Translations under genes and position numbers: made by a program
Notes under the pieces: model-generated
Databases searched by the model: none
The model's input: the letters and a program-made list of their open reading frames with translations, nothing else
Told to the model about the DNA's origin: nothing
NCBI GenBank assembly: GCA_017634255.1
Contig: JAGBNT010000094.1
Coordinates: forward strand, 1 to 13,195
Source: Lachnospiraceae bacterium
GTDB taxonomy: Bacteria; Bacillota_A; Clostridia; Lachnospirales; Lachnospiraceae
Direction of reading: 5' to 3'
DNA: 13,195 nt
Shown here: in pieces, positions 1 through 7,029 of the stretch
Layout of the letters: each line of letters opens with the position of its first letter
How positions within the stretch are numbered: position 1 is the first letter of the stretch

Positions 1-846
1 ATATATCTGGTCGATGGTCTTATTCTGGTTGACCATCTTTTTATATATCGAAAAGAAGTGCTTAACCCTTCCGGTCACCGATGCGTCGATATGGGCTTCC
101 TCGATATTTTTCCTGACCTCCTCGACCACACCCTCTATAAATTCTTCCCTCTCCTCCTTCTTGGCGGAGATGGTCTCCTTTAATTCCTGATATACATCGG
201 GCTTTAAATACTTAAGCGAAAGGTCGTCGAGCTCCACCTTTACCTTGGAAATACCGAGCCTCTGCGCGATCGGGGAGTAGATGTCGAGGGTCTCCCTCGC
301 TATCTCCTTCTGCTTTTCCTCGGGCTGATATTTAAGGGTCCTCATGTTGTGGAGCCTGTCCGCGAGCTTGATCAGGATAACCCTGATATCCTTAGCCATG
401 GCCATGAACATCTTCCTTAGGTTATCAGCCTGAAACTCCATCTTGTCCCCATGGTATTGGAGCTTGCTTAGCTTCGTTACCCCGTCCACGAGATGCGCCA
501 CATCCCTGCCGAACTCACGGGTCACATCCTCATTAGTCCACTCGGTATCCTCTACGACATCGTGAAGGAGCCCGGCAACTATGGTCTCCTTGTCCAGCTC
601 CAGATCCGCAAGGATAATCCCCACGCTCAAGGGGTGGATGATATAGGGCTCTCCGCTCTTTCTGAACTGATTCTCATGGGCGCTCCTGGCTATCTCATAG
701 GCGCGCTCTATCATGGAAATATCATCGGAGGGATGGTATTTCTTGACCCTTTTAACCAGTCTCTCGTACAGCTCCTCCGGAGACGCATTGTCGCCGGGAT
801 TTGCTACTGTATTTCTTATAAAATCCAATTCAAACCTTTTATCCAC
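1..846 (-). CDS. rel: Bifunctional (p)ppGpp synthetase/hydrolase, RelA/SpoT family (5' part, runs off the left edge)
   Basis: Makes and degrades the stringent-response alarmone (p)ppGpp in the cytosol. The visible 282 residues hold the whole HD hydrolase domain: H57 in a SAHENQFRKSGEPYIIHP block, the H95-D96 pair in LLHDVVEDT, and D163/N167 in KLADRLHNMRTL. The intact HD residues point to a hydrolase-competent, long bifunctional Rel rather than an E. coli RelA type. The synthetase domain is just starting at the edge (VTGRVKHFFSIYKKM, about 257-271); the rest and the C-terminal TGS/ACT region lie outside. Translation starts at GTG (844-846); a perfect AGGAGG six bases upstream decides this, and the preceding bases offer no better start. 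It lies downstream of thyA but has its own promoter. Family assignment is near certain. Confidence 0.97.
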   Translation of the reverse strand, partial: MDKRFELDFIRNTVANPGDNASPEELYERLVKRVKKYHPSDDISMIERAYEIARSAHENQFRKSGEPYIIHPLSVGIILADLELDKETIVAGLLHDVVEDTEWTNEDVTREFGRDVAHLVDGVTKLSKLQYHGDKMEFQADNLRKMFMAMAKDIRVILIKLADRLHNMRTLKYQPEEKQKEIARETLDIYSPIAQRLGISKVKVELDDLSLKYLKPDVYQELKETISAKKEEREEFIEGVVEEVRKNIEEAHIDASVTGRVKHFFSIYKKMVNQNKTIDQIY

Positions 847-911
847 GACGCGCCTCCTTTCCACGATATTCCCGCCACACGGACTAATGGTTCCCGGGCA
901 TAACTTTTATA

Positions 912-940
912 ATTATATCTTTATATCCCCTAAAAATCAA
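912..940 (-). promoter_or_regulatory. Sigma-A type promoter for rel
   Basis: On the minus strand, TTGATT (935-940) and a consensus TATAAT (912-917) are separated by exactly 17 bases. Transcription would begin near 905, giving a leader of about 60 bases before the GTG of rel. A 12-base perfect palindrome, CAGGATATCCTG (947-958), sits just upstream of the -35 box; its role is unknown. Confidence 0.7.
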
Positions 941-968
941 CGTCAACAGGATATCCTGACAGGGCTTC

Positions 969-1817
969 TCATACTGCAACCGGTATATTTTTAACCTGCT
1001 CTCCGGTGGTGTAGTTTTCAAGCGTGAAATCCTCCGGGGTAAATTCATAAAAGTCCTTTATATCAGGGTTCATCTTAAATACAGGTGCCGGATACATGGG
1101 TCTTTGAATAAGCTCCTTTATTATATCCACATGCCGGTCATAGATATGCGCATCGGCGATGACGTGCACGAGCTCCCCGACCTCCATATCGCAGACCTGG
1201 GCAAACATATGCATGAGCACAGCGTATTGAACCACGTTCCAGTTATTCGCGGTCAGAATGTCGCTTGAGCGCTGGTTCAAAACCGCATTCAGAACCAGCC
1301 TGTCATGTCCCTTTTTCTGCGTTACGTTAAAGGTCATGGAATAGGCGCAGGGATAGAGGTTCATCTCGTTCAGATCGTGGTGGTTATAGAGGTTGGTCAT
1401 TATCCTCCTTGAAAAGGGATTGTTCTTAAGGTCGTATATGACCCTGTCAACCTGGTCGAAATCCCCCTCCTTATATTTATGCTTAACCGACATCTGGTAG
1501 CCGTAAGCCTTGCCGATGGAGCCGTCCGCATCCGCCCACGCATCCCAGATATGGCTCTTAAGATCCTTTATATTATTGCTCTTTTTCTGCCATATCCAAA
1601 GGATCTCATCCACACAGCTTTTAAGTGCCACCCTCCTGAAGGTCAGCGCCGGAAACTCCTGCGAAAGGTCGTAGCGGTTTATCACCCCGAACTGCTTAAT
1701 AGTATAGGCGTATGAGCCGTCGTCCCACTTCGGTCTGACCTTTTCTCCCTGAGTATCGGTGCCGTTTTCGAGAATATCCTCGCACATCGCCTTAAAAATA
1801 ATATCCGCCCTGCTCAT
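969..1817 (-). CDS. thyA: Thymidylate synthase ThyA
   Basis: Converts dUMP to dTMP with methylene-tetrahydrofolate as carbon donor and reductant. The 282-residue protein has the expected order: SRRIM (137-141, phosphate-binding arginines), catalytic C157 in YPCAYS, NQRSSD (181-186), an NWNVVQ segment whose N194 fits the nucleotide-binding asparagine, and HIYDRH (224-229). The active site reads PCAY, not the PCHT-like form of E. coli-type enzymes, which fits the divergent Firmicutes/phage-like ThyA branch. The ATG (1815-1817) follows GGGAGG at good distance. The gene lies 82 bases after the HDOD gene and behind that gene's terminator, with no convincing promoter of its own, so it may live partly on read-through. 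Confidence 0.97.
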   Translation of the reverse strand: MSRADIIFKAMCEDILENGTDTQGEKVRPKWDDGSYAYTIKQFGVINRYDLSQEFPALTFRRVALKSCVDEILWIWQKKSNNIKDLKSHIWDAWADADGSIGKAYGYQMSVKHKYKEGDFDQVDRVIYDLKNNPFSRRIMTNLYNHHDLNEMNLYPCAYSMTFNVTQKKGHDRLVLNAVLNQRSSDILTANNWNVVQYAVLMHMFAQVCDMEVGELVHVIADAHIYDRHVDIIKELIQRPMYPAPVFKMNPDIKDFYEFTPEDFTLENYTTGEQVKNIPVAV

Positions 1818-1841
1818 ATTTCATATCCTCCCATCTTCAAA

Positions 1842-1873
1842 GAAAAACTGCTGCGGCAACAACCGCAGCAGCG
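1842..1873 (-). terminator. Rho-independent terminator after the HDOD gene
   Basis: On the minus strand CTGCTGCGG pairs perfectly with CCGCAGCAG (9 bp, six-base loop), followed at once by TTTTTCT. It lies 26 bases after the HDOD stop codon and only 24 bases before the thyA start, so it could also act as an attenuator for thyA. Confidence 0.85.
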
Positions 1874-1899
1874 TTATATTATTGAACTTGTTTAAGGTA

Positions 1900-3126
1900 T
1901 TACTTGTTTGAAAACAGATCCCTGTACCACCTGAGGGACTCAATGTAAGCATTGTATACCGCATCCATATCTATCTCAGAAAGCACCATCTGCCTGGAAA
2001 CCTCCTGCCAGAAAGCGTTTTCGTACTGAACTACGAAATCCATGACCGGAGCGAAATTTCCCGTACCCTTGATAAGGGCATCCTCGATTTCCTTGGAAAC
2101 CTTGACCATCTTTAAAGCCTCTTCTATGGGCTTATCCAAAATAACGTCAAGCACGGAGAAAAGTCCCATCAGGAAGAGCTCGTTAGCCTGCATAGGCATT
2201 TCAAATACCTGAGCCAGATTCTCGGCAAACTTCGCGCGAAGCATTGAAAGCCTCGTTATCTCGCTGGGTCTGTCCGCACACAGCTCCTTTGTCACCGCGG
2301 TGTTTATCCACCTCTTAAGCTCCTTCTGCCCAAGCATTGAAGCCGCATGCGCTACGGAGCTGATACCCTTGTTTACGGTCATCCGGTTAACCATCTCCAG
2401 CAGTGATATTACAAGAGCCGTATCTCTTCCGATAACCTTCGCCGCATCGCTAAGATCGAAATCCGAATCGTTTACCACATTCAAGAGCTCTATATAGTTC
2501 ACCTTCAAAGGTGCAACCTCTGTACCCTCGGTCTTTCTCGGCTTACGGAAGAAGCTTCCCTCGTAAAGGTCGTAGCCGCCGTCAGCCTTGAGCTTGTCAA
2601 ACTCCTCCTGGGTCTCTACATTGACTGCACAGAGCCTGATATTTGGATATACCTTTCCGAAATAGACCTTGGCAACCTCTATCTTTATCTTCTTATGGTT
2701 CAGGAGGATATAGTCCATCAGGGAGAGTATCTCCCGGTAGGGCTCAAATTTCTCAATAGGCAGCTTCTGGATAGCAAGCTTATAACCCTTGCTCTTAAGC
2801 TCCTTCAATCTGTCTATATAATCCTTGACGGGAGCTACCGTATCGTCTACCAGAAAGACTATCCTGCCGTGGGGCTCCCCGCACTGCTCGTCCACGTTGG
2901 AGAATATCGAGACATTGTTTATCTCAACAAACACATCCTTATCTCCGGAGAGAGTCTCCATACCGATGCTGTCTACGATTTCAAGTCCCTCAACATGTGT
3001 CGCCCCATCGAAACGTCCGCTTCCCATAAAGCTGGGATTTAAAAGAAAGTTGTCCTTCTGCACAAAGATCGAATAGGACGAAACCACCATATTTTCATCA
3101 AACAAAGGTATTAGCGTTGCAAGCAT
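1900..3126 (-). CDS. EAL-like/HDOD domain signalling protein (YuxH type)
   Basis: Probable cytosolic signalling protein of 408 residues. The N-terminal 200 residues have the shape of an EAL phosphodiesterase domain, including the terminal GYDLYEGSFFRKP block, but the EAL signature and its metal-binding acidic residues are missing, so cyclic-di-GMP hydrolysis is unlikely. The C-terminal half is an HDOD domain (from about YIELLNVVNDSDFDLSDAAKVIG through a SMLGQKELKRWI segment), a non-catalytic HD relative. This two-domain layout is the YuxH/CmpB-like family, linked in some bacteria to motility or signalling; the function here is unknown. The start is set at ATG 3124-3126 because AGGAG stands nine bases before it. 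An in-frame ATG three codons earlier touches the same AGGAG with no spacing. It is monocistronic by its promoter and terminator. Confidence 0.88.
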   Translation of the reverse strand: MLATLIPLFDENMVVSSYSIFVQKDNFLLNPSFMGSGRFDGATHVEGLEIVDSIGMETLSGDKDVFVEINNVSIFSNVDEQCGEPHGRIVFLVDDTVAPVKDYIDRLKELKSKGYKLAIQKLPIEKFEPYREILSLMDYILLNHKKIKIEVAKVYFGKVYPNIRLCAVNVETQEEFDKLKADGGYDLYEGSFFRKPRKTEGTEVAPLKVNYIELLNVVNDSDFDLSDAAKVIGRDTALVISLLEMVNRMTVNKGISSVAHAASMLGQKELKRWINTAVTKELCADRPSEITRLSMLRAKFAENLAQVFEMPMQANELFLMGLFSVLDVILDKPIEEALKMVKVSKEIEDALIKGTGNFAPVMDFVVQYENAFWQEVSRQMVLSEIDMDAVYNAYIESLRWYRDLFSNK

Positions 3127-3166
3127 AATTATCATCTCCTGAATTATTGATTTTACGCCTCTTTTG

Positions 3167-3195
3167 ATTATAATAGCATATCAGTTTTTTTTCAA
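3167..3195 (-). promoter_or_regulatory. Sigma-A promoter for the EAL-like/HDOD gene
   Basis: TTGAAA (3190-3195) and TATAAT (3167-3172) on the minus strand with an exact 17-base spacer. This is close to the ideal vegetative promoter, with predicted start near 3160 and a leader of about 35 bases. Confidence 0.82.
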
Positions 3196-3239
3196 TGATT
3201 TTGTTTTTCGTTTTGGCATTTACCTGGAAGAAGAGTTGC

Positions 3240-3276
3240 GGGGCTGAAAAACCAGCACAAAATATAAAAGGCTCAG
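3240..3276. repeat. Dispersed repeat, copy 1
   Basis: GGGGCTGA (3240-3247) followed after nine bases by ACAAAATATAAAAGGCTCAG (3257-3276). The same two blocks recur at 5340-5378, with 19 of 20 bases identical in the second block. Both copies lie upstream of a minus-strand promoter. No coding function is apparent. Confidence 0.6.
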
Positions 3277-3328
3277 ACAGTTCTAGGCTCATAGCACCTG
3301 CTCATAAACACACGTCATTCACCTGCAT

Positions 3329-3356
3329 TTGACAAAGAAGACCTTTTAACTATTAT
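3329..3356 (+). promoter_or_regulatory. Promoter for the membrane-anchored protein at 3391
   Basis: A consensus TTGACA (3329-3334) is followed 16 bases later by TATTAT (3351-3356) inside an AT run that also contains TATAAT at 3357-3362 (22-base spacing, too far). Predicted start is just upstream of the GGGAGAGG ribosome site at 3377-3384. Confidence 0.6.
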
Positions 3357-3390
3357 TATAATAAAATGATAACTATGGGAGAGGCTTCAT

Positions 3391-3909
3391 ATGAATAAAT
3401 CTACGAGAAACTATATACTGGTGGTGGCTGCGCTTCTTATACTGCTCCTGCTGCTGCGCTTTACCGGTGTAGCTGACTACGGGGCAATAAACTCTCAGAG
3501 TCAGTCCGCGGCGGCTGCTAAAGAGGCTGTCACTGACGAAGAGCCTGTCGCCGCCGAAGAGTCGGGCGCTGCCAAGGACGCCGCCGACGCTAAAGACGCT
3601 GCCGAAGAAACAGTCTCCGCTCCCGTTCCCGCTGCGGAAGCCTCCTACACCTTCAGAACTCCCGAGCTTCGTCTTTCGCATTTTACAAAGCACGGCATAG
3701 ACATGGGCTTTACAACCGAGGAAGCCTACGAGGAAGCCGCTTCGAGGGTCATAAGCAATCCCAATGCCCTGCATAAGACAGAGGCTGAGGACGGAGACGA
3801 CGTATACTATATTGAAGATACCAATGAGTTTGTCGTCCTGAGCACGGACGGCTATATCCGCACCTACTTTAACCCCGACAACGGAAAAGCCTATTTCGAC
3901 AGACAGTAA
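3391..3909 (+). CDS. Membrane-anchored protein with Ala/Glu-rich stalk and C-terminal nuclease-like module
   Basis: A 172-residue protein of unknown function. Residues 8-22 form one hydrophobic helix (ILVVAALLILLLLLR), either a signal anchor or an uncleaved signal. Residues 35-85 are a low-complexity Ala/Glu/Asp stalk that would hold the rest outside the cell. The last 80 residues form a compact domain: LRLSHFTKHGIDMGF, then EEAYEEAASRVISNP, an EFVVLSTDG strand and IRTYFNP near the end. The H-x3-HG, acidic helix, Y/T/F-P order resembles modules at the C-termini of secreted polymorphic toxins (BECR-like RNase fold). That similarity is from memory and weak; a non-catalytic binding role is equally possible. 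No immunity-like gene is next to it. The ATG follows GGGAGAGG and a good promoter. Confidence 0.75.
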   Translation: MNKSTRNYILVVAALLILLLLLRFTGVADYGAINSQSQSAAAAKEAVTDEEPVAAEESGAAKDAADAKDAAEETVSAPVPAAEASYTFRTPELRLSHFTKHGIDMGFTTEEAYEEAASRVISNPNALHKTEAEDGDDVYYIEDTNEFVVLSTDGYIRTYFNPDNGKAYFDRQ

Positions 3910-3920
3910 GTATAAATAAG

Positions 3921-3975
3921 GGGCTGTCGCGTTAGCAAAAATGTATCAAAATTTTTTTGCTTGTTGCGACAGCCC
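3921..3975. terminator. Shared hairpin between convergent genes
   Basis: GGGCTGTCGC (3921-3930) and GCGACAGCCC (3966-3975) are perfect inverted repeats, with an inner GCAAAAA/TTTTTGC pairing. They fill the gap between the two convergent stop codons (3909 and 3983). No long T run follows either arm, so termination may rely on the T-rich inner part or be modest. The arms also look like short terminal inverted repeats of a MITE, but no insertion unit is visible. Confidence 0.6.
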
Positions 3976-3982
3976 TGTTCAA

Positions 3983-5167
3983 TTATACAGCCTGCTTGGC
4001 GAAATCCATCTGCTGTATGCTTCCAGCAAGCCCCGTGGACTCATGCAGGAAAAGTCCCGAGCTCCTAACCTGTGACAACGCCGCGTTCGTATCTGATTTA
4101 ACGGTAAAGCGCGTCCTTGTCCGCTGCAGCGAAATAGCTCCTATGTCGCCCTCCTTTAAGGTCAGCAGCGCATCCTTCCCGTCTTCATCCTTAGTCCATA
4201 TCCTGAGCTTATTGAATATGGAATCATTTTCATCAATCCAGCCGTTTTTGTCCTCGTCATATTCAGCAAGCTCCTCAAAGCCGTCTCCGGTAGTCGCCCC
4301 AAAGAGCTCACTGCCGTCGTTCACCTGCCCGTCTCCGTTTTTATCCAGAGCCAGAAAGCCCGAGCCCTCCACGAGCCTGCTTATCTTGTCCTCAATGCCG
4401 TCTGCATCGATGTCGAAGCTGAAGGTCTGGTCGGAAACCTCTCCGGGCAGCGAGCCCATGTTAATTACCAGAGGATCGCAGTAAATCGGCTCTCCATATG
4501 CTATATCGAGACTGCTCTCCTCCATAAAGCTCCTGCTCATCGAAACGCTGAGTCCGAACTCTATCTCCCGTCCGTCCTCGGTCACTACCTTTCCCTTTGC
4601 CTCATAGCTGGTGGTCTCGCTCTCATAGTGCAGGTGATACTCGCTGTAATCCCCGCCTGTGGAAGCATTTATACCCTGACCCGAAGTCACCAGCCCGTTT
4701 AAGTCGCTGTCAGCTCCCAGTCCCAGCAGATCCTTTTTGTCCAGCCCGAAGAACAGCATTATAAGGTAATTGATGCAGGCTGCTTTAAACCTCATAAAGC
4801 TTTCTGAAGGGGAGCTCACCCTCTCGATCCCCCGGGTCTGCATGGCTTTATAGGTGTTCCTCAGATTATTCAGGGAATCCTCAAAGCCCCTGTCCTGTTC
4901 CTCCTTCTTATTTTTCGTCTCCTTTCCGTTCTTATAGCTCTCATTTTCCTCAAGGGACATCGATGTCCCTTTAAACCTGCCCTGCAGGTAGGTTGCTCCC
5001 CAGTCCCTCTGGGAATACGTGTCCGTACGGATTTCGGCGTAATGCCTGGCGGATTCCATTCCTATTGTCGATGATGCGATTTTAATAGTGTTTTCCCCCT
5101 TTTTCCCGGCGCCCATATCGGTTGACATAATATTGTGCACGGATGTTCCCGGCAAATACCCTGTCAA
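3983..5167 (-). CDS. GMESAR-type protein with EF-hand-like calcium loops
   Basis: Unknown function. There is no signal peptide or transmembrane segment. The N-terminal part contains IKIASSTIGMESARHY (residues 28-43 of the longest frame), a motif I recall at the very start of many Lachnospiraceae hypothetical proteins. The C-terminal half carries a calcium-associated module: DPLVINMG (231-238), DIDADGIED (252-260), DKNGDGQVNDGSELFG (275-290), YDEDKNGWIDEND (303-315) and KLRIW (320-324). This matches the DPLVLDLDGDG...LDxNGDGxIxDGSELFG layout found at the ends of large Ca-binding repeat proteins. Coordinates give the longest frame, which starts at TTG (5165-5167) with only a weak AGG. The better-supported start is the ATT at 5084-5086, eight bases after AGGGGG, which would give 367 residues. 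A role in motility or the cell surface is only a guess. Confidence 0.78.
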   Translation of the reverse strand: MTGYLPGTSVHNIMSTDMGAGKKGENTIKIASSTIGMESARHYAEIRTDTYSQRDWGATYLQGRFKGTSMSLEENESYKNGKETKNKKEEQDRGFEDSLNNLRNTYKAMQTRGIERVSSPSESFMRFKAACINYLIMLFFGLDKKDLLGLGADSDLNGLVTSGQGINASTGGDYSEYHLHYESETTSYEAKGKVVTEDGREIEFGLSVSMSRSFMEESSLDIAYGEPIYCDPLVINMGSLPGEVSDQTFSFDIDADGIEDKISRLVEGSGFLALDKNGDGQVNDGSELFGATTGDGFEELAEYDEDKNGWIDENDSIFNKLRIWTKDEDGKDALLTLKEGDIGAISLQRTRTRFTVKSDTNAALSQVRSSGLFLHESTGLAGSIQQMDFAKQAV

Positions 5168-5255
5168 TGGATATGACCTGTCGTTATAAGGGCTGCAAAC
5201 GGAACTTTTTTACAGGAAACTGCCTGATCGCTGCAGTCAGTCCCTAAATTGCGCC

Positions 5256-5299
5256 GGGAGCGCTTTAACGGTGGTGTCCATACCGCCAAAAGCACTCCC
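5256..5299 (-). other. Strong hairpin in the leader of the calcium-loop gene
   Basis: On the minus-strand transcript an 11-bp stem (5289-5299 with 5256-5266, one G-U pair) forms, with a further CGGT/ACCG pairing inside the loop. It lies just after the predicted transcription start near 5304. There is no U run after it, so it is not a classic terminator; it may be a 5' stabiliser or regulatory fold. Confidence 0.5.
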
Positions 5300-5310
5300 T
5301 GCTGTTTATT

Positions 5311-5337
5311 ATATCGACAACTATTCAGTTTTTATTA
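5311..5337 (-). promoter_or_regulatory. Sigma-28/SigD-like promoter for the calcium-loop gene
   Basis: On the minus strand TAAT (5334-5337), 15 bases, then GTCGATAT (5311-5318). The SigD/FliA consensus in Bacillus is TAAA-N15-GCCGATAT, so this matches 3 of 4 and 7 of 8 positions at the correct spacing. A vegetative TATAAT overlaps (GATATAAT), but has no matching -35 box at 16-18 bases. Confidence 0.45.
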
Positions 5338-5339
5338 AG

Positions 5340-5378
5340 GGGGCTGACAAATTTAGGTACAAAATATAAAAGACTCAG
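5340..5378. repeat. Dispersed repeat, copy 2
   Basis: GGGGCTGA (5340-5347) and ACAAAATATAAAAGACTCAG (5359-5378), matching copy 1 at 3240-3276. In this copy the left block can also pair with TCAGTCCC (5375-5382) to form an 8-bp stem with one G-U, so it might serve as the weak transcription end of the operon that stops at 5389. Confidence 0.55.
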
Positions 5379-5388
5379 TCCCTTAAGA

Positions 5389-6204
5389 TCACACAACCGA
5401 CAATATACTTAATGCCGCCAGGATCCCTATGCAAAAGATCACTATGCCGGCTATTAAAACCACCGGACTTTCACGTTTTTCCATAACATAACCGGTGGCG
5501 GGATCGAGATAGAGCGGCATGGTATCCCCTGTCTTAAACGAGTTAGCATTTCCGGAATTTATATTGCACATCCGCATATTTTCCCTGCCATCCAATTCAT
5601 ACCTCACGATGGGATAGTAGGTAAACTTGTCCGCCTTGATTATCTTAGTTCCCTTGGATATCTGCCTTTTATAGACATCGACTATCTTAGAATCGAGCCT
5701 TTGCAGACCCTTTCGCTTAAGAAGCGCATAATTAACTATCATGCTGCCCCCAACCACCAGCAGCACCGCCGAAAGGCAGAGCATTGCAGGCACCTCATTG
5801 CCCCGGTTCTCCTCCAATGCCAGCACTATTAAAAGCGCTCCTATTATCATCAGCACCCAGGGATTAAACAGCGATTCGTCCACCGCCTGCGTCAGCCTCG
5901 AATCCTCCGAGCCGTCCAGATAGAGCATGACGCGCTGTCCCTTTACATATTCAACCGGAGACTTTACGCTCCGGCTCACTTTATGATGATTTTGGGGATT
6001 TACAAATTCCACGAACACGTTGTAATAATTATAGACCTCCCTGTCCGCCTTATCCTTTTTTACAACATGCTCGCAGCGAACGACACCCGCCTCCGCACAG
6101 GCTCCCTTTTTATGAACCCTCATGTACTGCCTTACCTTGCCCGAGCCCACGAGAAAGATAACGATACCGGGTAAATATAACAATAGCTGTGAAAAATATT
6201 CCAT
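5389..6204 (-). CDS. DUF3592-like four-helix membrane protein
   Basis: Predicted integral membrane protein of 271 residues and unknown function. Hydrophobic helices fall at about 5-21, 114-129, 139-161 and 250-269. Two soluble stretches between them share a pattern: a V(V)xCEHV or KIVDVYKR strand, YNYYNVFVEF or YYPIVRYEL, then a short G-Q/T-x-(V/M)-x-LYLD turn (RVMLYLD, TMPLYLDP). This duplicated strand pattern between helix pairs is typical of DUF3592-type proteins. It is the last gene of the ula transcription unit, 45 bases after the repressor gene, with an AAGGA ribosome site nine bases before its ATG. Nothing in it links it to ascorbate, so it may be only a passenger. Confidence 0.72.
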   Translation of the reverse strand: MEYFSQLLLYLPGIVIFLVGSGKVRQYMRVHKKGACAEAGVVRCEHVVKKDKADREVYNYYNVFVEFVNPQNHHKVSRSVKSPVEYVKGQRVMLYLDGSEDSRLTQAVDESLFNPWVLMIIGALLIVLALEENRGNEVPAMLCLSAVLLVVGGSMIVNYALLKRKGLQRLDSKIVDVYKRQISKGTKIIKADKFTYYPIVRYELDGRENMRMCNINSGNANSFKTGDTMPLYLDPATGYVMEKRESPVVLIAGIVIFCIGILAALSILSVV

Positions 6205-6249
6205 AATTCAAATTCCTTGAGTAAAACGGATAAGCCCTCTGCTTCTCCC

Positions 6250-7029
6250 TCAATCCAGGGGCACCAGCACTATCTTCATCCCGTACTGCCTTAGCTTCTC
6301 GATAACAATGGGGTCGGCAGCCTCATCCGTAACAAGGGTCAGTGCCCTTTCATAGCTGCAGCTCCCATAGGAATCGTCGCGGTGCTCCTGACGCTTTATC
6401 TTCGTGTGATCCGCCAGGATAAAAAGCTCATTCCTCGTCCTGCTTATCATTGCCTCGTTAATGCCTATCTCATTGGGTATATTGTACTGAAACTTCCCGT
6501 CGTCATAGACCGAGGCGCAGCCCAAAAATGTCTTATCCACTGTCAGCTCCAGAAGGTTTCGCATGGTAAGCTCTCCGACCATTATCATGTCACGCGCCTC
6601 TCCCCCCGTGAATTTTACATTGACCCCTCCGGGATATTCCTCTCCAAGCGCCCAGCCGTTGTTCGTGCATACCATCACATTTTTATCCCTGACATACTTC
6701 AGGAGATTTAGCGCCGTGCGGCTTCCATTGATAAATATATGGTTTCCCGTCTCTACGAGGGTTGCGGCATATTCGGATATCTTATTTCTGCACCGCGTAA
6801 CATCCGCACTTATCCCGTCGAGGGAATATCCCTTTTCAAAGGATACCGCCCCGCCGTGGGTCCGCTTAAGGAGCCGTCTCTCCTCAAGGAGCTGCAAGTC
6901 CCTTCGTACCGTCATCATCGATATGCTGTATCGCTTTGCAATGTCCTCGGAGCGGACCTCTCCCTGCTCACGTACAAGGTTTAAAATATTAAGCTGTCTG
7001 CTGTCTACGTCTTTTCTGCTGTTCCTCAT
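6250..7029 (-). CDS. DeoR-family transcriptional repressor, likely of the ula operon
   Basis: A 259-residue DNA-binding regulator. The N-terminal winged helix-turn-helix has the DeoR signature (VRSEDIAKRYSISMMTVRRDL, about 25-45, ending in LKRTHGGA). The C-terminal sugar-phosphate sensor domain shows the isomerase-like marks of the family: TGGEARDMIMVG (141-152), DKTFLG (165-170) and ILADHTKI (204-211). In enterobacteria the ula genes are repressed by UlaR, also DeoR-family, and relieved by L-ascorbate-6-phosphate. Position in this operon makes the same role likely here, with the TGTTCGTTTT repeats upstream of ulaG as probable binding sites. Its ATG overlaps the stop codon of the HAD gene (ATGA), so the two are translationally coupled. 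Confidence 0.9.
   Translation of the reverse strand: MRNSRKDVDSRQLNILNLVREQGEVRSEDIAKRYSISMMTVRRDLQLLEERRLLKRTHGGAVSFEKGYSLDGISADVTRCRNKISEYAATLVETGNHIFINGSRTALNLLKYVRDKNVMVCTNNGWALGEEYPGGVNVKFTGGEARDMIMVGELTMRNLLELTVDKTFLGCASVYDDGKFQYNIPNEIGINEAMISRTRNELFILADHTKIKRQEHRDDSYGSCSYERALTLVTDEAADPIVIEKLRQYGMKIVLVPLD

Noticed and set aside
3098..3292. 64-codon minus-strand frame upstream of the HDOD gene
   Set aside because: It overlaps the HDOD promoter and start, has no ribosome site, and codes for a low-complexity Lys/Asn-rich peptide with no family features.
3921..3975. Perfect 10-bp inverted repeats starting GGGCTGTCGC as ends of a mobile element
   Set aside because: Only 55 bases long, no target-site duplication and no transposase; a convergent-gene terminator explains it better.
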